This document shows positions 26,617 to 34,615 of a stretch of DNA of 41,889 nt, in pieces (the stretch's first letter is position 1; the number at the start of each line of letters is the position of its first letter). The stretch lies in the NCBI GenBank assembly GCA_016124275.1, contig WGOA01000083.1:1-41889 (forward strand), read 5' to 3'. Below the pieces are notes generated by a model. The model had not been told where the DNA came from, ran no database searches, and saw nothing but the letters and a program-made list of their open reading frames with translations. The translations under genes and the position numbers were made by a program. Source of the DNA: Bacteroidota bacterium (GTDB taxonomy: Bacteria; Bacteroidota; Bacteroidia; Chitinophagales; BACL12).

Positions 26617-26711
26617 CGCTCGATTCAACGATGGGTGCAGGGGCAGCTTTTCAGGAGGCTTGCTGCCCATGGCAACGCAGCGGTTTCTGCGCCCCATCCA
26701 TGCTCTTGTTT

Positions 26712-27527
26712 ATGGCCCGAAGACCCGCTGATAAAGGTCCACCCGCCAAAGCGCTGCAATCGCCTGCAAAGGTTGCAGGATCAAGCGGGCGCCCTTCGCC
26801 TGAAGCCTCGGAAGCTTCGGAGTTTCCGGTAACTCCCGAACATGGGCGTATTGCCGGTGATTCAGAAACGCGGATGGCCAAGTCGCCGGAGGCGCTGATT
26901 CTGGATGCCGCGCGCACCGTTTTCCATTTGCGGGGCATGGATGGAGCCCGCATGCAGGAGATTGCAGAAACTGCGGGCTTAAACCAAGCCCTTCTCCATT
27001 ATTATTTCCGATCCAAGGAAAAGTTGTTTTCCGCAGTCTTTGAGCAGGACTTCAATGATATGTTGGCTGTTCATTCATCGGTGTTGGAAAAGGGCGGAGA
27101 CCTTTTTGACCATATCCGGTCGTTTGTGCAGGCCAAGATTACTTTTTTGCAGCAGCACCCGTATTTGCCGCAATTCGTTTTGATGGAGCTCAAGCGGCAT
27201 CCTGAATTGTGGGCCTGCAGGTTGGAGCACAAGCGCAAGCAAGGTTATGCGCAGGCGGTTAAAAAACTGGTCAAAGACGCCGAGCAACGCGGTCTTATTC
27301 GCCCGACGGATCCGCTGCAGCTGATGACCAACATCATCTCATTGTGCACCCATCCGTTCCTGGCGCGCCCTATGATCATGTACTCGCATGGCTTGAGCGA
27401 CGAAGAATTTGATGGTTTTCTGGAAAGTCGAAAAACGGAGTTGGCCGATTTCATCATTGCCGCCATCAGCAAGGTGCCCACCGTTGCAAGCTCAACCCCC
27501 AAGATCCGCAAGGGACCCACTCACTAA
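26712..27527 (+). CDS. TetR/AcrR family transcriptional regulator
   Basis: The helix-turn-helix is clear: ILDAARTVFHLRGMDGARMQEIAETAGLNQALLHYYFRSKEKLF. A helical ligand-binding domain follows (VLEKGGDLFDHIRSFVQ ... FVLMELKRHPELW ... MIMYSHGLSDEEF). The start is uncertain: ATG 26631 is nearly on the predicted transcript start, ATG 26700 or 26712 gives about 270 residues with a Pro/Ala/Ser-rich N-terminal extension, and ATG 26874 gives a standard 217-residue TetR. I chose 26712 because codon use looks coding from there, but 26874 is quite possible. It is the first gene of the efflux operon, 21 bases before the adaptor gene, and probably represses itself and the pump through the palindrome at 26572. 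Confidence 0.88.
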   Translation: MARRPADKGPPAKALQSPAKVAGSSGRPSPEASEASEFPVTPEHGRIAGDSETRMAKSPEALILDAARTVFHLRGMDGARMQEIAETAGLNQALLHYYFRSKEKLFSAVFEQDFNDMLAVHSSVLEKGGDLFDHIRSFVQAKITFLQQHPYLPQFVLMELKRHPELWACRLEHKRKQGYAQAVKKLVKDAEQRGLIRPTDPLQLMTNIISLCTHPFLARPMIMYSHGLSDEEFDGFLESRKTELADFIIAAISKVPTVASSTPKIRKGPTH

Positions 27528-27548
27528 CACAACCTAACCAATATTCTT

Positions 27549-28670
27549 ATGTGGTTCAGAAGAATTTCCCTCGTCGTGGCCGTACTCATCCTGGCTGCCG
27601 GCTTTGGCCTGAACAAGTTTATGGCCGCTCAAAAAGAGGAGCCTGCGCGCAAAGTCATCAAGAGCGTCCCGCCGGCGGTGCGCGTGCTGGAGGTGCGCAA
27701 CGGAACCGTCCAGCCAGAAGTTCCCTTGACGGGCCGGCTCAGGGCCAGTCAGCGGGTGGAACTCTATGCCGAAGTATCCGGTCGCTTGCTCAGCGGCGGA
27801 AAAGCCTTTCAGGAAGGTGCGTTTTTCCGGCAGGGCGAGGTGCTGTTTCGCCTGGACGATACTGACCAGCGCTTGCAGCTGATAGCGCAGCGAGCCGCTT
27901 ACCAGAGTTTGCTCATCCGGCTTTTGGCGGATCTCAAGGTGGACTATCCCGATCTTGCCCCGGACTGGGAAGGATATGTGCGGGTGTTTGACGCCAAAAC
28001 TCCGCTGCGCGAACTGCCGAAAGTGGAGCAGGATAAGGCGAGAAATTTTCTCGCAGTGAACAATGTCTTTAACCAATATTACAGCATCACCGCTGCAGAG
28101 GCACAATTGGCCAAATACACGGTGTATGCACCTTTTTCGGGCGTGGTGGTGCAAGGCGATGTGGATCAGGGAAGCCTGATTCGCGCTGGCGCTAAAATAG
28201 GCGAGTTCCTTAATCCAGACCGCTATGAATTGGAGGCCTCTATCGCGCAGGGGGATCTCCCTTACGTGAAGCCGGGCATGGAGGTGACGCTGCGCGAAGA
28301 GGGGGCTGCAGGCCAGTGGAAGGGCGTTATCGATCGGATCAGCCAATCGGTTGACGCAGGAACACAAACTATTCGAATTTATATAAAAGTTGGAGGATCA
28401 GGGTTGCGCGAAGGGCTGTACCTCAGCGGCTCCATCAAGGGAGCTCCTGTGGACGGTGCCATTAGTTTGGACCGAAGTCTTTTGCGCGATGATGGCACAT
28501 TGTGGATTATTGAAGCGGAGACCCTTGCGCTGCGCAAACCCAACGTGGTGTACAGTTATGGAAAGCAGGTGGTAGCCAGCGGCCTTGTGGATGGGGAACG
28601 CCTGGTGAATCAACGTTTGCCTGGCGCGCACCTGGGCATGGTGGTGCGGTTGACGCAAGACAGTCTTTAG
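27549..28670 (+). CDS. RND efflux periplasmic adaptor (membrane fusion protein)
   Basis: 373 residues. An N-terminal membrane helix (SLVVAVLILAAGFGLNKFM, about 7-25) anchors the protein to the inner membrane. The adaptor pattern follows: PLTGRLRASQRVELYAEVSGRL (first half of the barrel-sandwich), a short helical hairpin (about 110-175), YTVYAPFSGVVVQGDVDQGSLIRAG (second half of the lipoyl-like domain), then beta-barrel and membrane-proximal domains. The hairpin is short compared with AcrA, which may matter for docking to the fused channel. Such adaptors join an RND pump to a TolC-type channel. Encoded 50 bases before the pump gene. Confidence 0.92.
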   Translation: MWFRRISLVVAVLILAAGFGLNKFMAAQKEEPARKVIKSVPPAVRVLEVRNGTVQPEVPLTGRLRASQRVELYAEVSGRLLSGGKAFQEGAFFRQGEVLFRLDDTDQRLQLIAQRAAYQSLLIRLLADLKVDYPDLAPDWEGYVRVFDAKTPLRELPKVEQDKARNFLAVNNVFNQYYSITAAEAQLAKYTVYAPFSGVVVQGDVDQGSLIRAGAKIGEFLNPDRYELEASIAQGDLPYVKPGMEVTLREEGAAGQWKGVIDRISQSVDAGTQTIRIYIKVGGSGLREGLYLSGSIKGAPVDGAISLDRSLLRDDGTLWIIEAETLALRKPNVVYSYGKQVVASGLVDGERLVNQRLPGAHLGMVVRLTQDSL

Positions 28671-28720
28671 GGATGCTCGTTTAAAACCTCACCGATTGAT
28701 TTCCATTTAAACAAGTTCAT

Positions 28721-31700
28721 ATGAAGGGTCTTATTTCATATTTTATTAAGTATCCGGTTTCCGGCAATGTCCTGCTTTTTGTCCTGGTCATCTTTGGCCT
28801 GATTAGCCTGAGTCGGCTTCAGTCGTCTTTTTTTCCCGAGACGCCGAGCAGGGCCATCAGCATCCAGGTCATTTACCCCGGGGCCAGTCCTGAGGAAATT
28901 GAGGAAGGCATTGTGCTCAAGATTGAAGATGAGCTTCGCGGCACCAGTGGGGTGGAGCGGGTAACCTCTGTTTCGCGCGAGAACAGCGGTTCGCTGAACA
29001 TTGAAGTGCAGCGGGGCAGCAACACCGACCTGGTTTTGCAGGATGTGAAAAACGCGGTCGATCGGATTTCGTCATTCCCGGTGGGCATGGAGCCCCTGGT
29101 GGTGTTCAAGGTAGAATCCACAACCCTGGCCATGGGCTTTGCTATTCACGGCCAGGTAAACCTCAACACGCTAAAGGCCAAAGCGCGGGAAGTGGAGCGC
29201 GATCTGTTGGCCGTAGAAGGCATTTCTAAAGTAACGCTCGGCGGTTTTCCTGAAGAGGAAATTGTGGTCAATCTGCGCGAGGATGCTTTGCGCGCTTATT
29301 CGCTCAGCTTCCAGGAAGTATTAAACCGGGTGCGGGCGGGCAATTTGGAACTGACGGGTGGGTCTGTGAAAGGGGCGGAAGAAGAGCTCCTGATCCGCTA
29401 CGATGGCAAGGGCTATTTCGCCGAAGACTTGCGCGATCTGGTGCTGAAAACGGCCGCTGACGGACGCATCGTGCGCCTGGCTGATGTTGCTGATGTTCGG
29501 GATGTTTGGGCCGAAAACCCGATTCGCAGTGAATACAACGGGGCGCCTTCCGTAACGGTGGATGTCTTTAACACCAACACAGAAGACATCTTGTTCATTA
29601 CCGACACGATGCGCAACTATGTCGCTGCTTTTAATGAGCGCCAGGATGTGGTAGAGGCTTCCATCATCACCGATTCATCCAAGACCTTGCGCCAGCGTAT
29701 TGACATGCTCAAGACCAACGGGATACAGGGGGTTGCTCTGGTCCTGATCATTTTGGCGCTCTTCCTCAACATGCGCCTGGCCTTCTGGGTAGCCTTGTCC
29801 ATTCCAATTTCATTTGCCGGCATGTTCATTCTGGCGGGTTTTGCCGGAATAACCATCAATGTGATTTCGCTGTTCGGGATGATTTTGGTCATTGGCATTT
29901 TGGTGGACGATGGCATTGTGATCTCTGAAAACATCTACAGGCATTTTGAAATGGGCAAGCCGCGCATTCGGGCGGCGATGGATGGTACACTCGAAGTATT
30001 GCCTTCTGTTTTAACCGCCATTTTAACCACGATGGTGGCTTTCTCCGCCTTCTTTTTCATTGAAGGTCGCATTGGCGATTTCTTCAGTCAGATGGCGTTT
30101 ATCGTCATTGCCACCCTGCTGTTCTCGCTGTTGGAAGGCTTTTTGACCCTGCCAGCGCACGTTGCGCATTCCAAAGCCCTGGATCCCAGCCACAAATCAA
30201 ATCCGCTGCTGGAGGCCACCAATCGCTTCATGATTTTTCAGCGCGATAAACTCTACGCACCCGTACTCCGATTCTTCCTGGACAACAAGGCCATCGGGTT
30301 GGCCATTCCAGTGGCGCTGCTGGTAGGCAGTTTGGGCGCCATCAAGGGCGGATTAGTCAAAACCACGTTTTTCCCCTTCATTGAGCGCGATGAGATTACC
30401 ATAAATTTAGTTATGCCATCGGGCACCCGCGAAGAAGTTACCAAGAAGTGGATTGATCATATTGAACAAGCTGTTTTGCGTGCAAACAGCACCTTAGCCA
30501 GTACAAGAAAAGACAGCAGCGATGTAGTATTGGCTATTGACAAGCGCTTGGGCGTCAATGGCAGTCATACCGGCACCATGAATGTTTTGTTGCTGGACAC
30601 TGAAGAGCGCGGAATGTCCATATTGGAAGTTACGGAAGCCGTCAGGGCTGAGACCGGTCAGATTCCGGAGGCAGAGCAATTGACGTTTGGCTCTTATTCG
30701 GCGTTTGGAAAACCGGTGTCCATTGGTTTGCGGGGCAATAACCTGGAGGAGCTGCGGGCTGCCGCTGAAGAATTAAAAACCGAATTGAGCAATCTCCAGG
30801 AGCTCAAAGACATTACGGACAACGATCAGTTGGGCCAACGCGAGATCCGTTTAACGCTAAAAGAGCAAGCGCATTTGTTGGGCTTAACGCCGCAAGACAT
30901 CCTGACCCAGGTCAGGCAAGGTTTTTTTGGGGGCGAAGTGCAGCGGCTGCAGCGCGGCCTTGATGAAGTTAAAGTATGGGTCCGCTATGAGCCGGAGGAT
31001 CGGGCTAACCAGAACCAGTTGGCCGACATGCGTATCCGAACTGCCGATGGGCGATCCTTTCCCCTGGCTGAGTTGACCAATTTTGAGGTGATGCGCGGTT
31101 CGCTCGCCATTAACCACACGGATGGTCAGCGGGAAATTTTGGTGGAAGCAGATGTCGCTACCTCCAAGACTTCCGTCACCGACATGATCGCTACCATCGA
31201 CAAGGAGATTCTTCCACCTATTCTGGCCCGCCATCCGGGTGTCCGCCACGGGTTCGAAGGGCAGTTTCGCGAACAGGCAAAGTCAGCGGCAAGCATGGCT
31301 GCGGTTATGCCCATCATCCTGTTGCTGATGGTGGTGCTGATTGTGCTCACCTTCCGAAGCTTTGCACAAACGCTGATTGTGTTTCTGCTGTTGCCGCTTT
31401 CGTACACCGGTGTGGTGTGGGGCCATTTTTTTCACGACAAACCGATTAGCTTCTTCTCCGTGCTGGGCATCATTGCCCTCATCGGAATCATGGTCAATGA
31501 TGCGTTGGTTTTTGTCGCGGCATTTAACCAAAACCTGAAAGAGGGCCGCCCATTCCGTACCGCACTTTTCGATGCAGGACTGAGCCGTTTCCGACCGATC
31601 ATCCTCACCTCCCTCACCACGATTGCAGGTCTTGCCCCCTTAATTCTAAACCGCAGTTTTCAAGCGCAGTTTTTGATCCCCATGGCCGTATCCGTCGCTT

Positions 31701-33253
31701 ACGGCCTGGCGGTTGCCACAGCGTTGAACCTGATTGTTTTGCCGGTCCTCTTGGCCACAGCAAATGATCTGAAGCGTTTTGCTTCCTGGTATTGGAATGA
31801 TCGCAAGGTGAGCCCGGAAAGCGTGGAGCCAGCCGTTCAGGAGATGGACTGGGAGCCTCATGACTCAGCTCCTGTGCCGGTGGCGGTCGGTCGGGGGCCT
31901 GGTGCGGGCGTAGTCGGCATGCTGGCTTTGGTTATCTTTTTAGGAGCGGGGGGGGGCAGCGCACGGGCCCAGCAGGAAGGAGAGTTACCGGGCAATGCCG
32001 CTGTTCAAGGCGCAGATACCCTTTCGCTCGAGGCTGCCTTAGCGGAGGCTTTGCAAAACAATCTCTCCCTTCAGTCGGTGCGTTTGACCCGCGATCAATC
32101 CGAGAACAGCGCTACGCCGGGTGTTGCCGGACTGCTGCCCAGTGTAGTGGCCACCGGTGGGTACACCTATGGCGTGAACAACACGCGGCTGGAGTTTGCC
32201 GATCCTGGTGTTGCCGGGATTGAGCAAAACGGGGCGGCTTCGCGCAACACCGTGGCCAATCTGGGACTGAGTTATTCCCTCACGGGATCGGCTTCGTTTA
32301 AGACCTATGAATGGCTCAAGACACAGGCCTTAGCGGCGGGTGTTCAAACAGCTTTGGCCATAGAGAACCTGGCGGTTCAGGTGGTTGCGTCTTATTACAA
32401 TACCGTGCGCAGCACCCAGCAATTGGAGGCTTTCCAGGAACTGGTCGAAGTGTCTTCGGAGCGCTACGAGCGCGCCGCAGCCCGAGAGGCCTATGGCACG
32501 GGCAGCAGCCTGGAAGTGCTCAATGCCGAAGTGGCCATGAACAGTGACCGCGTGCTTCTATTTCAGGCGCAGCAGGCATTGACCGAGGCCAACCATGCCC
32601 TCAACCTCGTTTTGGGCAGAGTGGTTGATGCCCCGGTTTTGGTTTCCAACCAGGTGCCGTTGGAGGAAATGATGGATCAGGTAGCGCTCAAGGCTGCCAT
32701 GCAATCGGACAATGGACGCCTGGAAGCGGCGGAGCTCAACGAACGCTTGTCTTTGCTGGACTGGCAGGTTGCGCAAGCCGGATTTTGGCCTACGTTAAGT
32801 GTGGAAGCGGGTTACGGGTATTCGCTCAGCGATCAGGATGCCAGTTTTATTGTCACCAACCGCAACCTTGGATTCAGTGCGGGCGTCAACCTGAGTGTCC
32901 CCATTTTTACGGGGGGCACGCGCCGCGTTGCCGCGCAAAATGCCGAGATGAGCTACCGCAGCAGCGCCTTGCAACGGGAGGATACCCGCAGGCAATTGGA
33001 AGCTGAATGGTTGAATGCCTGGACAGCCTATGAAAATGCGCTGCGCATATTGGCCCTGCAAGCCACCAACGTGGCCACGGCATTGGCTAACCGGGAGCGC
33101 TCTCGGGAGCGGTTCGAATCGGGTTTGCTGGATGGCACGGCGTTCCGCGATGCACAATTGCAATGGGTACAGGCTCGCAACAGCCAGAACAATGCCCGTT
33201 TTCAAGCCAAATTGGCTGAAATTGAGGTACTGCGCCTGGCCGGTAAACTTTAG
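28721..33253 (+). CDS. RND efflux permease fused to a TolC-like outer-membrane factor
   Basis: A single open frame of 1510 residues. Residues 1-1020 are a complete RND pump: first helix (GNVLLFVLVIFGLISL), porter loops, GILVDDGIVISENIYRH in TM4 with the proton-relay pair Asp396-Asp397, a second porter half, GIMVNDALVFVAAFN in TM10, and a last helix ending near LPVLLATANDLKRF. Residues 1020-1060 are a cytoplasmic linker. Residues 1067-1083 (MLALVIFLGAGGGSARA, then QQ) look like an internal signal peptide with a signal peptidase site. Residues 1099-1510 are a full TolC-type protein with two repeats (LSLEAALAEALQNNLSLQSVRL; GLLPSVVATGGYTYG; AGFWPTLSVEAGYGYSLSD; LSVPIFTGGTRR). The topology fits, because the RND C-terminus is cytoplasmic. 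A nine-G run at 31948-31956 lies in the junction. Substrate unknown. Confidence 0.9.
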   Translation: MKGLISYFIKYPVSGNVLLFVLVIFGLISLSRLQSSFFPETPSRAISIQVIYPGASPEEIEEGIVLKIEDELRGTSGVERVTSVSRENSGSLNIEVQRGSNTDLVLQDVKNAVDRISSFPVGMEPLVVFKVESTTLAMGFAIHGQVNLNTLKAKAREVERDLLAVEGISKVTLGGFPEEEIVVNLREDALRAYSLSFQEVLNRVRAGNLELTGGSVKGAEEELLIRYDGKGYFAEDLRDLVLKTAADGRIVRLADVADVRDVWAENPIRSEYNGAPSVTVDVFNTNTEDILFITDTMRNYVAAFNERQDVVEASIITDSSKTLRQRIDMLKTNGIQGVALVLIILALFLNMRLAFWVALSIPISFAGMFILAGFAGITINVISLFGMILVIGILVDDGIVISENIYRHFEMGKPRIRAAMDGTLEVLPSVLTAILTTMVAFSAFFFIEGRIGDFFSQMAFIVIATLLFSLLEGFLTLPAHVAHSKALDPSHKSNPLLEATNRFMIFQRDKLYAPVLRFFLDNKAIGLAIPVALLVGSLGAIKGGLVKTTFFPFIERDEITINLVMPSGTREEVTKKWIDHIEQAVLRANSTLASTRKDSSDVVLAIDKRLGVNGSHTGTMNVLLLDTEERGMSILEVTEAVRAETGQIPEAEQLTFGSYSAFGKPVSIGLRGNNLEELRAAAEELKTELSNLQELKDITDNDQLGQREIRLTLKEQAHLLGLTPQDILTQVRQGFFGGEVQRLQRGLDEVKVWVRYEPEDRANQNQLADMRIRTADGRSFPLAELTNFEVMRGSLAINHTDGQREILVEADVATSKTSVTDMIATIDKEILPPILARHPGVRHGFEGQFREQAKSAASMAAVMPIILLLMVVLIVLTFRSFAQTLIVFLLLPLSYTGVVWGHFFHDKPISFFSVLGIIALIGIMVNDALVFVAAFNQNLKEGRPFRTALFDAGLSRFRPIILTSLTTIAGLAPLILNRSFQAQFLIPMAVSVAYGLAVATALNLIVLPVLLATANDLKRFASWYWNDRKVSPESVEPAVQEMDWEPHDSAPVPVAVGRGPGAGVVGMLALVIFLGAGGGSARAQQEGELPGNAAVQGADTLSLEAALAEALQNNLSLQSVRLTRDQSENSATPGVAGLLPSVVATGGYTYGVNNTRLEFADPGVAGIEQNGAASRNTVANLGLSYSLTGSASFKTYEWLKTQALAAGVQTALAIENLAVQVVASYYNTVRSTQQLEAFQELVEVSSERYERAAAREAYGTGSSLEVLNAEVAMNSDRVLLFQAQQALTEANHALNLVLGRVVDAPVLVSNQVPLEEMMDQVALKAAMQSDNGRLEAAELNERLSLLDWQVAQAGFWPTLSVEAGYGYSLSDQDASFIVTNRNLGFSAGVNLSVPIFTGGTRRVAAQNAEMSYRSSALQREDTRRQLEAEWLNAWTAYENALRILALQATNVATALANRERSRERFESGLLDGTAFRDAQLQWVQARNSQNNARFQAKLAEIEVLRLAGKL

Positions 33254-33476
33254 GGTACTCCTAAAAGCTCCAAATGCTGCATTCCGCCAAACGTTTACGC
33301 TCTAAGGTCACCGAAAGAAACTCTGGCGGTAAAAACAATGGGCAGGCCTTGGTTCAAAAGTTTTTTTAAGCACCCTTGCGGAACACCCTAAAGGGAACGC
33401 TTGCTACCTTGGTCTTGGTTTTAAGCGCGTAACCGGTCTTTGCCGGGAAAGCTTTCGCCAACAGCAGTATTAAACC

Positions 33477-34586
33477 ATGCGAATGTTAACCACAAACGAT
33501 ATGCGGGCAGTGGCCAACATTACCCTGGCGTACCTGCTCATCAATTGGTTTATCACCTTCTACAACGAAGCCATTTGGGGGGCTTCCTTCAGCCTTGGTC
33601 CAATCCCTGAAAACAATGTTTGGGTTAATCTCGGAGTAAACACACTCACCGGATTGATGGCGGGCGTTTTTGGCGGGAGTCTGTTTGTTTGGTTGCACCG
33701 CACCGTTTTTCGGCGCAACTCGTTTCAGCTGGCCATGACGTATACTGTATTGACATACATTATTATATTTTTATTTGTTTCACTCATTACTTCCTCCTTT
33801 TTTTTATATTTTGAAACAGGCCCGGCCATTAGTGGGCCGGCTTTCCTGAGCCTGGCCGTAGTGCGGGTATTTACTCCACTATCTCTCGTATATTTTTTAT
33901 TGTGGTTGGTTATTTCCTTTTTTACCATGTTTATGCTTCAGATTAACGACAAGTTTGGCCCGGGCGTGTTGTGGAAATTCCTGATGGGCCAATACCACCA
34001 GCCGCGGCAGGAAGAGCGCATCTTTTTGTTCCTGGACATGAAGTCATCCACCGCTATCGCGGAGAAAATTGGAAATGAGCAGTACTTCCGGCTCCTGCAC
34101 GATGTGTTTTCAGACATGGCGGAAAGCATTGCCGATTATCGGGGCGAAATCTACCAGTATGTTGGAGATGAAGTTGTCATCTCCTGGCCCTTGAAACAAG
34201 GCTTAATGAACCACAATTGCCTGCGCTATTTTGCCCACATTCGCGAGAAACTGGCGAGCCTGGCCCCGTACTATGAGGTTAAATACGGTATTGTGCCCAC
34301 GTTCAAGGGTGGCCTGCACCACGGCTCGGTTACGGCAGGCGAATTGGGCAGCATCAAACGCGACATCGTTTACTCTGGAGATGTGCTGAACACTACGGCC
34401 AGGATTCAGGAACTCTGCAACCAGTTTGGGGTGGATTTTCTGGTATCCGTTCCCACGCTGTCGCTCCTTGGGGCGCATCCCAGTTTCGAACCAAAATTTT
34501 TGGGCAACTTAACCTTGCGCGGACGTGAAGAGACCATTGATGTGAGCACGGTTACCTGGCATACTGCTCCTGTTTTAGCCAGCTAA
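33477..34586 (+). CDS. Membrane-bound class III adenylate/guanylate cyclase-like protein
   Basis: 369 residues: four predicted membrane helices (about 11-30, 50-72, 88-112, 125-153), then a class III cyclase domain (about 180-360). Both metal-binding Asp are present at the canonical spacing of 44: Asp187 (FLFLDMKSST) and Asp231 (YQYVGDEVVISW). The transition-state pair Asn305 and Arg309 is present too (GDVLNTTARI). The two positions that normally choose the base are unusual: Gln227 where adenylate cyclases have Lys, and Val298 where Asp or Thr is expected. Product specificity is therefore not predictable. It stands alone on the plus strand, convergent with the AGMO-like gene 29 bases away. 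Confidence 0.88.
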   Translation: MRMLTTNDMRAVANITLAYLLINWFITFYNEAIWGASFSLGPIPENNVWVNLGVNTLTGLMAGVFGGSLFVWLHRTVFRRNSFQLAMTYTVLTYIIIFLFVSLITSSFFLYFETGPAISGPAFLSLAVVRVFTPLSLVYFLLWLVISFFTMFMLQINDKFGPGVLWKFLMGQYHQPRQEERIFLFLDMKSSTAIAEKIGNEQYFRLLHDVFSDMAESIADYRGEIYQYVGDEVVISWPLKQGLMNHNCLRYFAHIREKLASLAPYYEVKYGIVPTFKGGLHHGSVTAGELGSIKRDIVYSGDVLNTTARIQELCNQFGVDFLVSVPTLSLLGAHPSFEPKFLGNLTLRGREETIDVSTVTWHTAPVLAS

Positions 34587-34615
34587 CAGCATCCTTTGGC
34601 CACCAAATTCGCAGC

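Noticed and set aside
33249-33265. TTTAGG-GTACT-CCTAAA at the end of the RND-TolC gene, considered as a terminator
   Set aside because: Weak AT-rich stem overlapping the stop codon and no following T run.
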